From: Acholeplasmataceae bacterium UBA6190 | GTDB lineage: Bacteria; Bacillota_I; Bacilli_A; Acholeplasmatales; Acholeplasmataceae | Assembly: GCA_002422045.1 (NCBI GenBank) | Contig: DITG01000128.1 | Coordinates: 1 to 6,702 of the forward strand | Direction: 5' to 3' | DNA: 6,702 nucleotides | In this document: in pieces, positions 1 through 6,303 of the stretch | Position numbering within the stretch: the stretch's first letter is position 1 | How the letters are laid out: each line of letters opens with the position of its first letter | Made by a program: the position numbers and the translations under genes | Notes under the pieces: generated by a model | Told to the model about the DNA's origin: nothing | Database searches by the model: none | Seen by the model: the letters and a program-made list of their open reading frames with translations, nothing else

Positions 1-28
1 GGATGTAGACATTAGGACCAATTCATGC

Positions 29-56
29 GTCTCATCTCACAAAAGGTAGATGAAAC
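29..56 (-). other. Stem-loop at the predicted 5' end of the leftward transcript
   Basis: Minus-strand GTTTCATCT (56-48) pairs with AGATGAGAC (37-29): nine base pairs with one G-U, around a 10-nt loop. The first stem base coincides with the transcription start expected from the promoter at 63-92. The RNA would therefore begin with a hairpin. This could stabilise the mRNA or form the first helix of a leader element. I could not match it to a known riboswitch, and the rest of the leader is cut off by the window edge. Confidence 0.4.
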
Positions 57-62
57 ACTTGT

Positions 63-92
63 ATTATACATGAATTTCCCTTTGTTCGTCAA
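63..92 (-). promoter_or_regulatory. Sigma-A-type promoter for a leftward transcription unit
   Basis: On the minus strand, TTGACG (92-87) and a perfect TATAAT (68-63) are separated by 18 bp. The -35 box matches the consensus TTGACA at five of six bases. It lies in the intergenic region after the permease gene, downstream of a weak terminator. Transcription would start at about position 56 and run off the left edge, so the gene it drives is mostly or wholly outside the window. Confidence 0.7.
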
Positions 93-106
93 CTAAAAAC
101 GCACAT

Positions 107-125
107 AAAAACACTTTATAAATGC
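107..125 (-). terminator. Weak rho-independent terminator after the permease gene
   Basis: On the minus strand, GCATTT-ATA-AAGTGT can fold into a 6-bp stem (two G-U pairs) with a short loop, followed by TTTT at 110-107. A larger AT-rich pairing, AAAAGCA with TGTTTTT, is an alternative form of the same hairpin. It is GC-poor, so it may be leaky. Its position, about 50 bp after the permease stop and before a new promoter, is what makes termination plausible. Confidence 0.35.
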
Positions 126-175
126 TTTTGTTCATTCGTTGGTGTATTTGATCAAAAAGTGGCAATTCGGACATC

Positions 176-916
176 CTAGTCTACTGAAGATTTCCGATTT
201 TGATAGGTTCTGAAGATATATTCAAATCCGATGGACATGAGAATCAGGAGCATTGACCATGCAAAAACATCATCATAGGAGAGGTTGACTTTGGAAAGAT
301 AGAGTGCGTTTCCAATCGAATTTCTGGTCTGTGACAAATACTCAGCCATGACGAGCACTTTCAAGCCCAAACCAAACGATTGCAAGATGGATAAAGTCAC
401 ATAAGGTGTGATCAAAGGCATATAAAGATATCTGATGGCAAGTTTCAGATCACTTGTCTCAAGACGGTAAACATCCTTGAGTTCCTGGTCCATATGTCTG
501 ATCCCTTCATAGGCTGCCTGATAAATGATTGGAAACACCATCAAAAAAGTGATGACATAGGGTGCTACTGTAAATCCGAATAAGACGAGCAAGATGACAA
601 TGATGGAAATCACTGGAATGGTACGGAGTACCGTCACATAGGGTTTAATAAGCCATGAGACTTTTGGAATGACACCTGATAGAATACCGAGCAAAACCCC
701 TAGAAACAAACTGATGAGTATCGCAATCAGCAAGCGGAACATCGTCATCAGAATCACTTGAATCATCATCCATGATGTCAAGATGTTCAAGATGCTGATG
801 AAAACAGCATTGAGTGAAGGCATCAACAGCGGATTGTCAATCAATTCAATCAACAAGATCCAAAAAAAGAGGAAAAGCAGGATTGACCCTGCATGAACAA
901 TCATTTTGGTTTTCAC
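176..916 (-). CDS. ABC transporter permease, SsuC/TauC/ThiX-like (binding-protein-dependent transport inner membrane component)
   Basis: This 246-residue integral membrane protein has about six predicted hydrophobic segments (near residues 7-26, 55-81, 99-117, 118-135, 170-192 and 216-236), as expected for a MetI-like permease of the nitrate/sulfonate/taurine family, whose members are typically around 250 residues. The cytoplasmic EAA-type coupling loop spans about 136-169 and ends in YMPLITPYV. In that loop the usual Leu-Gly-Ala is replaced by LET (152-154), so the normally conserved Gly is Glu153. It starts at GTG with a 4-bp overlap with the receptor gene (GTGA) and ends with TAG at 178-176. 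It must pair with the adjacent lipoprotein. No ATPase subunit is encoded next to it in this window, so the nucleotide-binding protein is either further left under another promoter or encoded elsewhere. Confidence 0.88.
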   Translation of the reverse strand: MKTKMIVHAGSILLFLFFWILLIELIDNPLLMPSLNAVFISILNILTSWMMIQVILMTMFRLLIAILISLFLGVLLGILSGVIPKVSWLIKPYVTVLRTIPVISIIVILLVLFGFTVAPYVITFLMVFPIIYQAAYEGIRHMDQELKDVYRLETSDLKLAIRYLYMPLITPYVTLSILQSFGLGLKVLVMAEYLSQTRNSIGNALYLSKVNLSYDDVFAWSMLLILMSIGFEYIFRTYQNRKSSVD

Positions 917-1815
917 GAATGACCTCCATAAAAATCAGATGGGGGCATACTTCCGATGAGATTGCTATTGAAGCGCATGATCATTTCAAAATACGTGATG
1001 ACCTCATTTTTTGCCAGACTGGCTGGCTGATACATCAGATTTGAGTTTGAGATGGCATTGATGATGATGCTTTTTTCCAATGTCGAACCTAGACTGATGG
1101 CCAGTTCTGCAGCAATCATCGGCTGCTCGGTCACACGTTCGACAGATTCTTTGATGTCATCTTCAATTTGGACTTTTGTGTGATCATCTATATCACGTCT
1201 GATGAAGACACCAGCTTGAGGATAATTGGATGTGCCATGGATACTGCCATATGCTTCCTGCAAACTGATCCATTTCAGAGGGTTCGCAATCGACTGAATC
1301 TTCGAAAAGGAAGGTTCGGCAGTCAACACGATTCTGGATGGATCAGCGAGGAAGAGAGACGTAGCTGTTGCTACAGAATCCACATAGGTCAGTTCAGTTT
1401 GAATGTTATGTTCACGTAAGATATGACGTAAAATGATATCTGAAGTCTGATTTTGTCCGAATACTGTGATCTCTTTTTGACTAAGATCGGTCAAATCATC
1501 GAGGCCACTGTTGGAGACAAGGTAAAAATTACCCCAGACGACGACACCAAGAAGAATATAACTTGGATTGGCCGAATACATTTTGGCACCGAGATTGGTC
1601 GGTGCGAAAATGACATCATGGGATTGTGCGCCAAATGCAGCGATCAAAGGATCAGCACCTTGGACGATATCGACTTGATATAAGTCTTGATTTTGCATGA
1701 AAAGCTGAGCAAGTTCAGGACTGCCCGAAGGGACCATCATGGTGATGACATCTTGAGTTGTTCGGCATGCTGAAAGGATCAAGATGAGCCAGAGAGCAAT
1801 GATCAGTTTTTTCAT
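913..1815 (-). CDS. ABC transporter substrate-binding lipoprotein, NitT/TauT/ThiY-like
   Basis: This 300-residue extracytoplasmic solute receptor begins with a lipoprotein signal: MKKL, a hydrophobic stretch, then lipobox LSAC with the lipidated Cys at C17. The mature part resembles type-2 periplasmic binding proteins of the nitrate/sulfonate/taurine/thiamine-precursor class. Supporting segments are MVPSGSPEL (27-35), VVVWGNFYLVS (91-101), DLSQKEITVFGQNQTSDIIL (110-129) and the typical LTAEPSF (164-170). The ligand cannot be inferred. ATG 1815 has AGGAG (1825-1821) 5 nt upstream. The gene starts 12 bp after the hydA stop, with its SD inside that gap, so it is very probably part of the hydrogenase mRNA. 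It overlaps the permease gene by 4 bp (GTGA). A hydrogenase operon is an unusual place for such a receptor; the ligand might be a precursor or cofactor needed for redox metabolism, but that is a guess. Confidence 0.88.
   Translation of the reverse strand: MKKLIIALWLILILSACRTTQDVITMMVPSGSPELAQLFMQNQDLYQVDIVQGADPLIAAFGAQSHDVIFAPTNLGAKMYSANPSYILLGVVVWGNFYLVSNSGLDDLTDLSQKEITVFGQNQTSDIILRHILREHNIQTELTYVDSVATATSLFLADPSRIVLTAEPSFSKIQSIANPLKWISLQEAYGSIHGTSNYPQAGVFIRRDIDDHTKVQIEDDIKESVERVTEQPMIAAELAISLGSTLEKSIIINAISNSNLMYQPASLAKNEVITYFEMIMRFNSNLIGSMPPSDFYGGHS
922..927 (-). promoter_or_regulatory. Ribosome binding site fixing a GTG start for the permease
   Basis: GGAGGT on the minus strand, encoded within the Gly-Gly of the receptor's last codons, lies 5 nt before GTG 916-914. 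The first in-frame ATG (904-902, residue 5) would be 17 nt from the SD, so the GTG, which shares its last two bases with the upstream TGA, is the better start. Confidence 0.8.
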
Positions 1816-1827
1816 GTATTCTCCTGT

Positions 1828-3585
1828 TTATAAATCTGAATAGGGTGTCCGTTTAGCATAATGCGTATGCAACAGTTCATGGGACTTGTGGGAATTGGGG
1901 TGTTCTAGGAACGTCTCATAGAGTTGTTTGACAAATGGGTTCTGATGAGATTTTCTGAGTGTTGTCTTTTCATCGATGTTGTAAAGGACGGCTGCTCTCA
2001 TCGCTCGGATATCTTGTTTTTCATAGATATAGGCAGGTACAATCGGCTGTCCGCCACCATTGATGCAACCTCCAGTACAACCCATGACTTCCACAAAATG
2101 GTATTGTTTCTTACCAGCTTTGATATCATTCATGAATTGCCCTATGGCAACACCTCCATGGACAACAGCAACCCGAACAGGCGTGCCTTGAATCATATAA
2201 GTCGCTTCTTTGATGTCCTGAGTGCCTCTGAGCTCTTTGAATTCGATCGGTGTCGAATGACCTTCTAAAATTTCGGTAACGGTTCTAAGTGCCGCTTCCA
2301 TCACACCACCGGTTGCACCAAAGATGGTGCCTGCACCTGTATAGGATGCAAGTTGGCCATAGGGTTTGATTGGCTCTAGTTTTTCAAAGTTGATTTTATG
2401 ACGCTTGATGACTCGTGCTAGTTCGCGAGTGGTCAAGACGATATCGACATCCTGATAGCCGTCTCTGCCCATGTCTGGGCGTTTCGCTTCCGCTTTTTTG
2501 GCAATACAGGGCATGATGGATACAGAAATGATCTCTTCTGGTTTCAAATTCATTGTTTGAGCATAGTGTGTCTTGATTAAGGCACCTGCCATTTGTTGTG
2601 GAGACTTGCAAGAAGACAGATTGGGAATAAATTCAGGATAATAGAGTTCCAGCATGTTCACCCAACCTGGTGAGCATGAGGTAAACATCGGAAAGGGTCC
2701 GTTGTTTTTCAGTCTGTCAATGAATTCTGTGCCTTCTTCGAGGATGGTTAAGTCTGCAGTGAAGTTGGTGTCCATGATTTCATCAACACCTAGCGCTTTC
2801 AGTGCTGCAAACATTTGTCCTTCGACATTGGTTCCAATGGGCATGCCAAACTCTTCTCCAAGTGTCGCACGAATGGAAGGTGCGACCTGGACGACAACTT
2901 TCTTCTTCTTGTTTCGAAGCGCAAGCTCAAATTCGCGGATATCATCTTTTTCACGGAGTGCTCCAGTTGGGCAGGCTTGAATGCATTTGCCACAGTAGAT
3001 GCAACCTGCATCTTCTAAATTGTGAAAGAGTGCTGGTCCGATATAGGTTTCAGAACCACGTTCATTATAGTTCAAGATTCCAAGTCCTGTGAACGCTTCA
3101 CAGGCAGATACACATCTGCCACATAAAATGCACTTTGAGGAATCGATGGTGAGTACATCGGATGAATCTGAAAAGTAACGTGTCGCATCATGATAGCCAT
3201 AAAGATGGGTCAATTCGTTTTCGACCGAATAGACTCTTAAAAGATCCAAAAATTCGCAGTTGTCTTCTCTTGAGCAATTGAAGCATTCGAAATGGTGTTT
3301 GTGTGCAAGAAGTTCTAGATTCATGGTGACAGCATTGTAGACATCAATATCATCTGTGATGATGTTCATGCCTTCGTCAACCAAGGTCTTACAGGCTGGT
3401 TTTAAGTTTTTCTGGTTATTGATTTTGACTGAGCAAACACGACAGTTACCTTCTTCGTGAACGCCTTCAAAGTAACAGAGTCTTGGAATAAAAATCTTGT
3501 TTCTTTCCGCAACCTTCAAAATGGTTTCATCGGACTTGGCAATCAGATCGAACCCATTGATTTTGATATGAACATCTTTTGTCAT
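1828..3585 (-). CDS. hydA: [FeFe]-hydrogenase catalytic subunit, M3 type (HydA/HndD)
   Basis: This 585-residue protein catalyses reversible proton reduction to H2. Domains in order: plant-type [2Fe-2S] ferredoxin (C37, C48, C51, C65); the His/Cys [4Fe-4S] motif H97-x3-C101-x2-C104-x5-C110; 2[4Fe-4S] (C152/C155/C158/C162 and C195/C198/C201/C205); then the H-cluster domain. The H-cluster motifs are L1 FTSCSPGW (302-309; C304 then S305, where many enzymes have CC), L2 MPCIAKKAE (C360) and L3 MGCTGGCINGGGQP (C503, C507). The C-terminus AHELLHTHY is the normal small-subunit-like end. There is no extra C-terminal [2Fe-2S] domain such as Thermotoga maritima HydA has. I chose ATG 3585 because AGGAGGTC (3598-3591) sits 7 nt upstream and MTKDVHIKING begins the ferredoxin fold. 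The ATG at 3636 would add 17 residues lying inside the hydB coding region. It is translationally coupled to hydB through ATGA. There is no twin-arginine signal, so it is cytoplasmic. Confidence 0.96.
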   Translation of the reverse strand: MTKDVHIKINGFDLIAKSDETILKVAERNKIFIPRLCYFEGVHEEGNCRVCSVKINNQKNLKPACKTLVDEGMNIITDDIDVYNAVTMNLELLAHKHHFECFNCSREDNCEFLDLLRVYSVENELTHLYGYHDATRYFSDSSDVLTIDSSKCILCGRCVSACEAFTGLGILNYNERGSETYIGPALFHNLEDAGCIYCGKCIQACPTGALREKDDIREFELALRNKKKKVVVQVAPSIRATLGEEFGMPIGTNVEGQMFAALKALGVDEIMDTNFTADLTILEEGTEFIDRLKNNGPFPMFTSCSPGWVNMLELYYPEFIPNLSSCKSPQQMAGALIKTHYAQTMNLKPEEIISVSIMPCIAKKAEAKRPDMGRDGYQDVDIVLTTRELARVIKRHKINFEKLEPIKPYGQLASYTGAGTIFGATGGVMEAALRTVTEILEGHSTPIEFKELRGTQDIKEATYMIQGTPVRVAVVHGGVAIGQFMNDIKAGKKQYHFVEVMGCTGGCINGGGQPIVPAYIYEKQDIRAMRAAVLYNIDEKTTLRKSHQNPFVKQLYETFLEHPNSHKSHELLHTHYAKRTPYSDL

Positions 3586-5393
3586 GAACGGACCTCCTGA
3601 TGCATCGGCTGACTGGTAATGGCATTGACCGGACATGCTTTCTTACAAGCACCGCAACGGATGCATAAATCAAGATGAATCGTATGCATTTGTTTTGGCC
3701 ATCCTGAAATCGCATTGACTGGACAGCTTCTCGCACACTTGGTACAACCGATACAATGCTCGTCAATGACGAAGTTCGTCAATTCACGACAAACGCCTGC
3801 AGGACATGTGTGCTCAAGCACATGGGCGATGTACTCATGTCTGAAATGTTTAAGTGTGGATAACACAGGGTTGGGTGCTGTTTGCCCAAGACCGCAAAGC
3901 GATGTTTCTTGAATCATATGTGCAAGTCTTTCGAGTTCATCGATATCTTCCATCGTTCCAAATCCATCACAGATTCGGTTGAGGATATCGAGCATTTGCT
4001 TGGTACCTTCTCTGCAAGGCGTACATTTGCCGCAGGATTCGTCAACGGTGAAGTCAAGATAGAATCTTGCAACGTCAACCATACAGTTGTCTTCATCCAT
4101 GATGATCATGCCACCGGAACCCATCATGGAACCGAGTGCGGTCAGGTTTTCGAAATCGATGGGCGTATCCAAGTCTTTTTCGGTGATACAGCCCCCAGAA
4201 GGACCACCGGTTTGGATCGCTTTGAATTTGCGTTTATTGGGAATGCCCCCACCGATATCAAACACGATTTCACGCAGTGTTGTTCCCATGGGTACTTCTA
4301 CAAGACCTGTATTGTTGATTTTTCCGCCCAAGGCGAACACTTTGGTACCACTCGATTTTTCAGTGCCAATGGTTTTGAACCAGTCAGCGCCTTTAAGGAA
4401 TATGACAGGCACATTGGCAAACGTTTCAACGTTATTCACATTGGTTGGTTTGCCCCATAAGCCTCTGACTGCTGGAAAGGGAGGTTTGAGTCTTGGCATG
4501 CCGCGATAACCTTCAATCGATGCGATCAACGCTGTTTCTTCACCACAGACGAAAGCACCGGCACCAAGTCGAATATCAATATTGAAATTAAAGTCTGTGC
4601 CAAACAGATGATTGCCTAACAAACCATAGGATTGCGCTTGTTCAATCGCAATCTTGAGTCGTTCAACCGCTACTGGATATTCAGCACGGACATAGATGTA
4701 TCCTTGATCGGATCCGATGGCATAGCCACAAATCGCCATCGCTTCCAAAACGGAATGAGGATCACCTTCAAGCACAGCACGGTCCATGAAAGCACCTGGA
4801 TCACCTTCATCAGCGTTACAGATGACATATTTCTTGTCAGAAACAGAGTTTTTAGCGAATTGCCACTTCTTACCCGTCGAGAAGCCACCACCACCTCGAC
4901 CTCTCAAACCGCTCTTGATCATTTCATCAACAACATCCTGAGGTGTCATTTCAGCGAGGACTTTGCCGAGGGCAAGATAGCCGTCTTTGGCAATATATTC
5001 TTCTATTTCAAGGGGATTGATATTGCCACAATTGCGCAGTGCCACTCTTTTTTGTTTCGAGTAGAATTTTAACTGGCTCATGTTCTTGATTCTTGTTTTG
5101 TCTTCTGGATTCTTGATCATGAGTGACTCAACTGGTCTACCTTTTAAAAGATGTTCTTCACAGATTTTCTTGACATCATTGATCGTGACATGCGAATAAA
5201 AGGTTTCATCGGGATAGACAATGACCACAGGACCTTTTTCACACAAGCCAAAACAACCTGTGAGTACAAGTCCGACTTCGTCTCTCATCGACATGAGATC
5301 CAGCGTTTCTTCGAATTTCGCTTTGATTTCTTTGGAATGTGAGGACAGACAGCCTGTACCGCCACAGATGAGAATTTGGATACGTTCTAGCAT
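3582..5393 (-). CDS. hydB: NADH-oxidising flavoprotein subunit of [FeFe]-hydrogenase (NuoF/HydB/HndC type)
   Basis: This 603-residue cytoplasmic subunit should transfer electrons between NAD(P)H and the hydrogenase through FMN. The N-terminal thioredoxin-like [2Fe-2S] domain (about 1-95) has ligands C10, C15, C47 and C51. The NuoF core follows: FMN-binding GLRGRGGGGFSTGKKW (162-177), nucleotide-site ADEGDPGAFMDR (194-205), GAGAFVCGEETAL (277-289), an SLBB region (about 350-400), and the [4Fe-4S] motif SCGKCTPCREG (C454, C457, C460) with C500 in SLCGLG. The C-terminal ferredoxin domain carries two [4Fe-4S] motifs: C547/C550/C553/C557 and C577/C580/C583/C587. This three-part architecture is that of HydB/HndC, which is longer than respiratory NuoF (about 430-450 residues). 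No expected ligand is missing. A modest SD, AAGGGG at 5408-5403, lies 9 nt before the ATG. The stop overlaps the hydA start (ATGA at 3585-3582). Whether the enzyme bifurcates electrons with ferredoxin cannot be told from these motifs alone. Confidence 0.96.
   Translation of the reverse strand: MLERIQILICGGTGCLSSHSKEIKAKFEETLDLMSMRDEVGLVLTGCFGLCEKGPVVIVYPDETFYSHVTINDVKKICEEHLLKGRPVESLMIKNPEDKTRIKNMSQLKFYSKQKRVALRNCGNINPLEIEEYIAKDGYLALGKVLAEMTPQDVVDEMIKSGLRGRGGGGFSTGKKWQFAKNSVSDKKYVICNADEGDPGAFMDRAVLEGDPHSVLEAMAICGYAIGSDQGYIYVRAEYPVAVERLKIAIEQAQSYGLLGNHLFGTDFNFNIDIRLGAGAFVCGEETALIASIEGYRGMPRLKPPFPAVRGLWGKPTNVNNVETFANVPVIFLKGADWFKTIGTEKSSGTKVFALGGKINNTGLVEVPMGTTLREIVFDIGGGIPNKRKFKAIQTGGPSGGCITEKDLDTPIDFENLTALGSMMGSGGMIIMDEDNCMVDVARFYLDFTVDESCGKCTPCREGTKQMLDILNRICDGFGTMEDIDELERLAHMIQETSLCGLGQTAPNPVLSTLKHFRHEYIAHVLEHTCPAGVCRELTNFVIDEHCIGCTKCARSCPVNAISGWPKQMHTIHLDLCIRCGACKKACPVNAITSQPMHQEVRS
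3591..3598 (-). promoter_or_regulatory. Strong ribosome binding site deciding the hydA start
   Basis: AGGAGGTC on the minus strand lies 7 nt before the ATG at 3585 and inside the last codons of hydB. It favours the 585-residue hydA product over the 602-residue alternative starting at 3636, and it suits high expression of the catalytic subunit. Confidence 0.85.
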
Positions 5394-5399
5394 GTCTAT

Positions 5400-5768
5400 T
5401 TACCCCTTTTTCGCCGTGAGCTGATACTTTTCAATCGGCTCATGATTGATGATGTGTTTTTCGATGATATCTCTGACCATGGATGTTGTCAGGTTGCAAT
5501 ACACAAACGACTGACCACTTTCATCAATCAGTTCAGCCATGGGCTCATAGGCACATTCGCCCATGCATCCGACTTGTGTGACCACCACATTGGATAGCTC
5601 ATGCAATTGAATTTGTTCGAGGAAAGATTGCAAAATAGGTCTTGCTCCCGAAGCAATCCCGCAAGTACCCATACCGACTTGAATGCGGATGCCACCTTTG
5701 ACATAGCGCATCGTCATTTTTTTCAGTGCTTCATCTCTTAATTGTTTTAAATCGTCAAGTGATTTCAT
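5400..5768 (-). CDS. hndB: Thioredoxin-fold [2Fe-2S] ferredoxin, HndB-type hydrogenase subunit
   Basis: This 122-residue soluble protein belongs to the short (2Fe-2S) ferredoxin family that accompanies NuoF- and HydA-type hydrogenase subunits (HndB of the NADP-reducing hydrogenase; similar to the N-terminal domain of the next gene). The N-terminus MKSLDDLKQLRDEALKK is typical of the family. The cluster-binding signatures are MGTCGIASGA (C36) and VGCMGECAYEP (C68 and C72). Only one Cys is present in the first motif, as I recall for this short family. C91 in VYCNLT is a further Cys that could act as fourth ligand. Its likely role is to relay electrons between the NADH-oxidising flavoprotein and the hydrogenase subunit. 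ATG at 5768 is preceded by AGAGGT at 5781-5776 with a 7-nt gap. It starts inside the ATPase gene (14 bp overlap) and ends 6 bp before hydB. Confidence 0.88.
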   Translation of the reverse strand: MKSLDDLKQLRDEALKKMTMRYVKGGIRIQVGMGTCGIASGARPILQSFLEQIQLHELSNVVVTQVGCMGECAYEPMAELIDESGQSFVYCNLTTSMVRDIIEKHIINHEPIEKYQLTAKKG

Positions 5769-6303
5769 TCGTTATACCTCTGATGGTGTTGATTTCGTTG
5801 TTAATCCAAGACATGATACCTTGCATCACATCGTAGGTTGCCAGTGTTTCTTGAAACATACTTCTGACTTCGGATAGCCTATAGTTGAACTTGCCATGCA
5901 TACTTGAAAATGAAAATAGAAACTCACTGACATCTTGATGAATGCTCACAGTGTAAATCATTTCGCCAAGATTGCCAAAAGGTGGCATGTCAATGTGTCT
6001 GTGATTGAGGATCAGTTTGAGCGTTGTACCTAAACCTTCGGTCGATGACAGATGAAACTGTCCATCGGTCTGTTCACAAAGCATTTTCACCAGTGGAAGT
6101 CCTAGTCCAACTTTGCGTGTCGTTCGGGTCGTATAAAAAGGCGAAGTGACTTGTGAAAGTACTTTTTCACTCATGCCAACACCGTCATCTTCAATGATGA
6201 TGCTTAAGTTTTCTCGCTCTTCGATAGTTAAGAGGATGAGATTGCTTTGCGCTGTAATCGAGTTTTGGATGATATCCAGTAAGTAAGCTGCTAAATCATC
6301 CAT
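5755..6303 (-). CDS. GHKL-fold ATP-binding protein (histidine-kinase-like ATPase) of the hydrogenase operon
   Basis: This 182-residue protein is essentially a lone HATPase_c domain. An N-box (DIIQNSI, D10-N14) opens almost at residue 1. It is followed by the G1 box EDDGVGM (D39-x-G41-x-G43), an F-box-like SPFYTTR (54-60), the G2 box VGLGLPL (65-71) and GTTLKL (92-97). There is no dimerisation/phosphoacceptor His domain, no sensor domain and no membrane segment. It is therefore not a complete sensor kinase; it resembles the small anti-sigma-factor-like or kinase-like ATPases found between nuoE-like and nuoF-like genes in clostridial hydrogenase operons. Residues about 105-182 form a C-terminal region I do not recognise. 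ATG at 6303 is the only possible start: an in-frame stop lies at 6330-6328 and the N-box leaves no room downstream. No Shine-Dalgarno precedes it, so translation probably depends on coupling to the PHP gene. It overlaps hndB by 14 bp. The partner and phosphotransfer target are unknown. Confidence 0.85.
   Translation of the reverse strand: MDDLAAYLLDIIQNSITAQSNLILLTIEERENLSIIIEDDGVGMSEKVLSQVTSPFYTTRTTRKVGLGLPLVKMLCEQTDGQFHLSSTEGLGTTLKLILNHRHIDMPPFGNLGEMIYTVSIHQDVSEFLFSFSSMHGKFNYRLSEVRSMFQETLATYDVMQGIMSWINNEINTIRGITNEIT

Noticed and set aside
1..40. Purine-riboswitch-like string (AATTGGTCC then GTCTAC on the minus strand)
   Set aside because: The expected flanking UAUA segment and pairing of the P2 arms are absent and the region is cut by the edge, so the resemblance is superficial.
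3586..3636. Longer hydA starting at ATG 3636 (17 extra residues)
   Set aside because: The extra residues lie inside the hydB end in another frame, do not resemble a ferredoxin N-terminus, and the strong SD at 3598-3591 points to ATG 3585.
1828..5393. Plus-strand and alternate-frame open frames within hydA, hydB and the transporter genes, up to 192 codons
   Set aside because: They lie antisense or out of frame to genes with unmistakable conserved motifs, have no convincing RBS and no recognisable domains.
3582..5393. Respiratory complex I NuoF
   Set aside because: The extra N-terminal [2Fe-2S] and C-terminal 2[4Fe-4S] domains and the adjoining hydA make it a hydrogenase flavoprotein subunit; no other nuo genes are present.
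5755..6303. Full sensor histidine kinase
   Set aside because: There is no phosphoacceptor His/dimerisation domain, no sensor or membrane segment; only a GHKL ATPase domain with a short unknown C-terminus.
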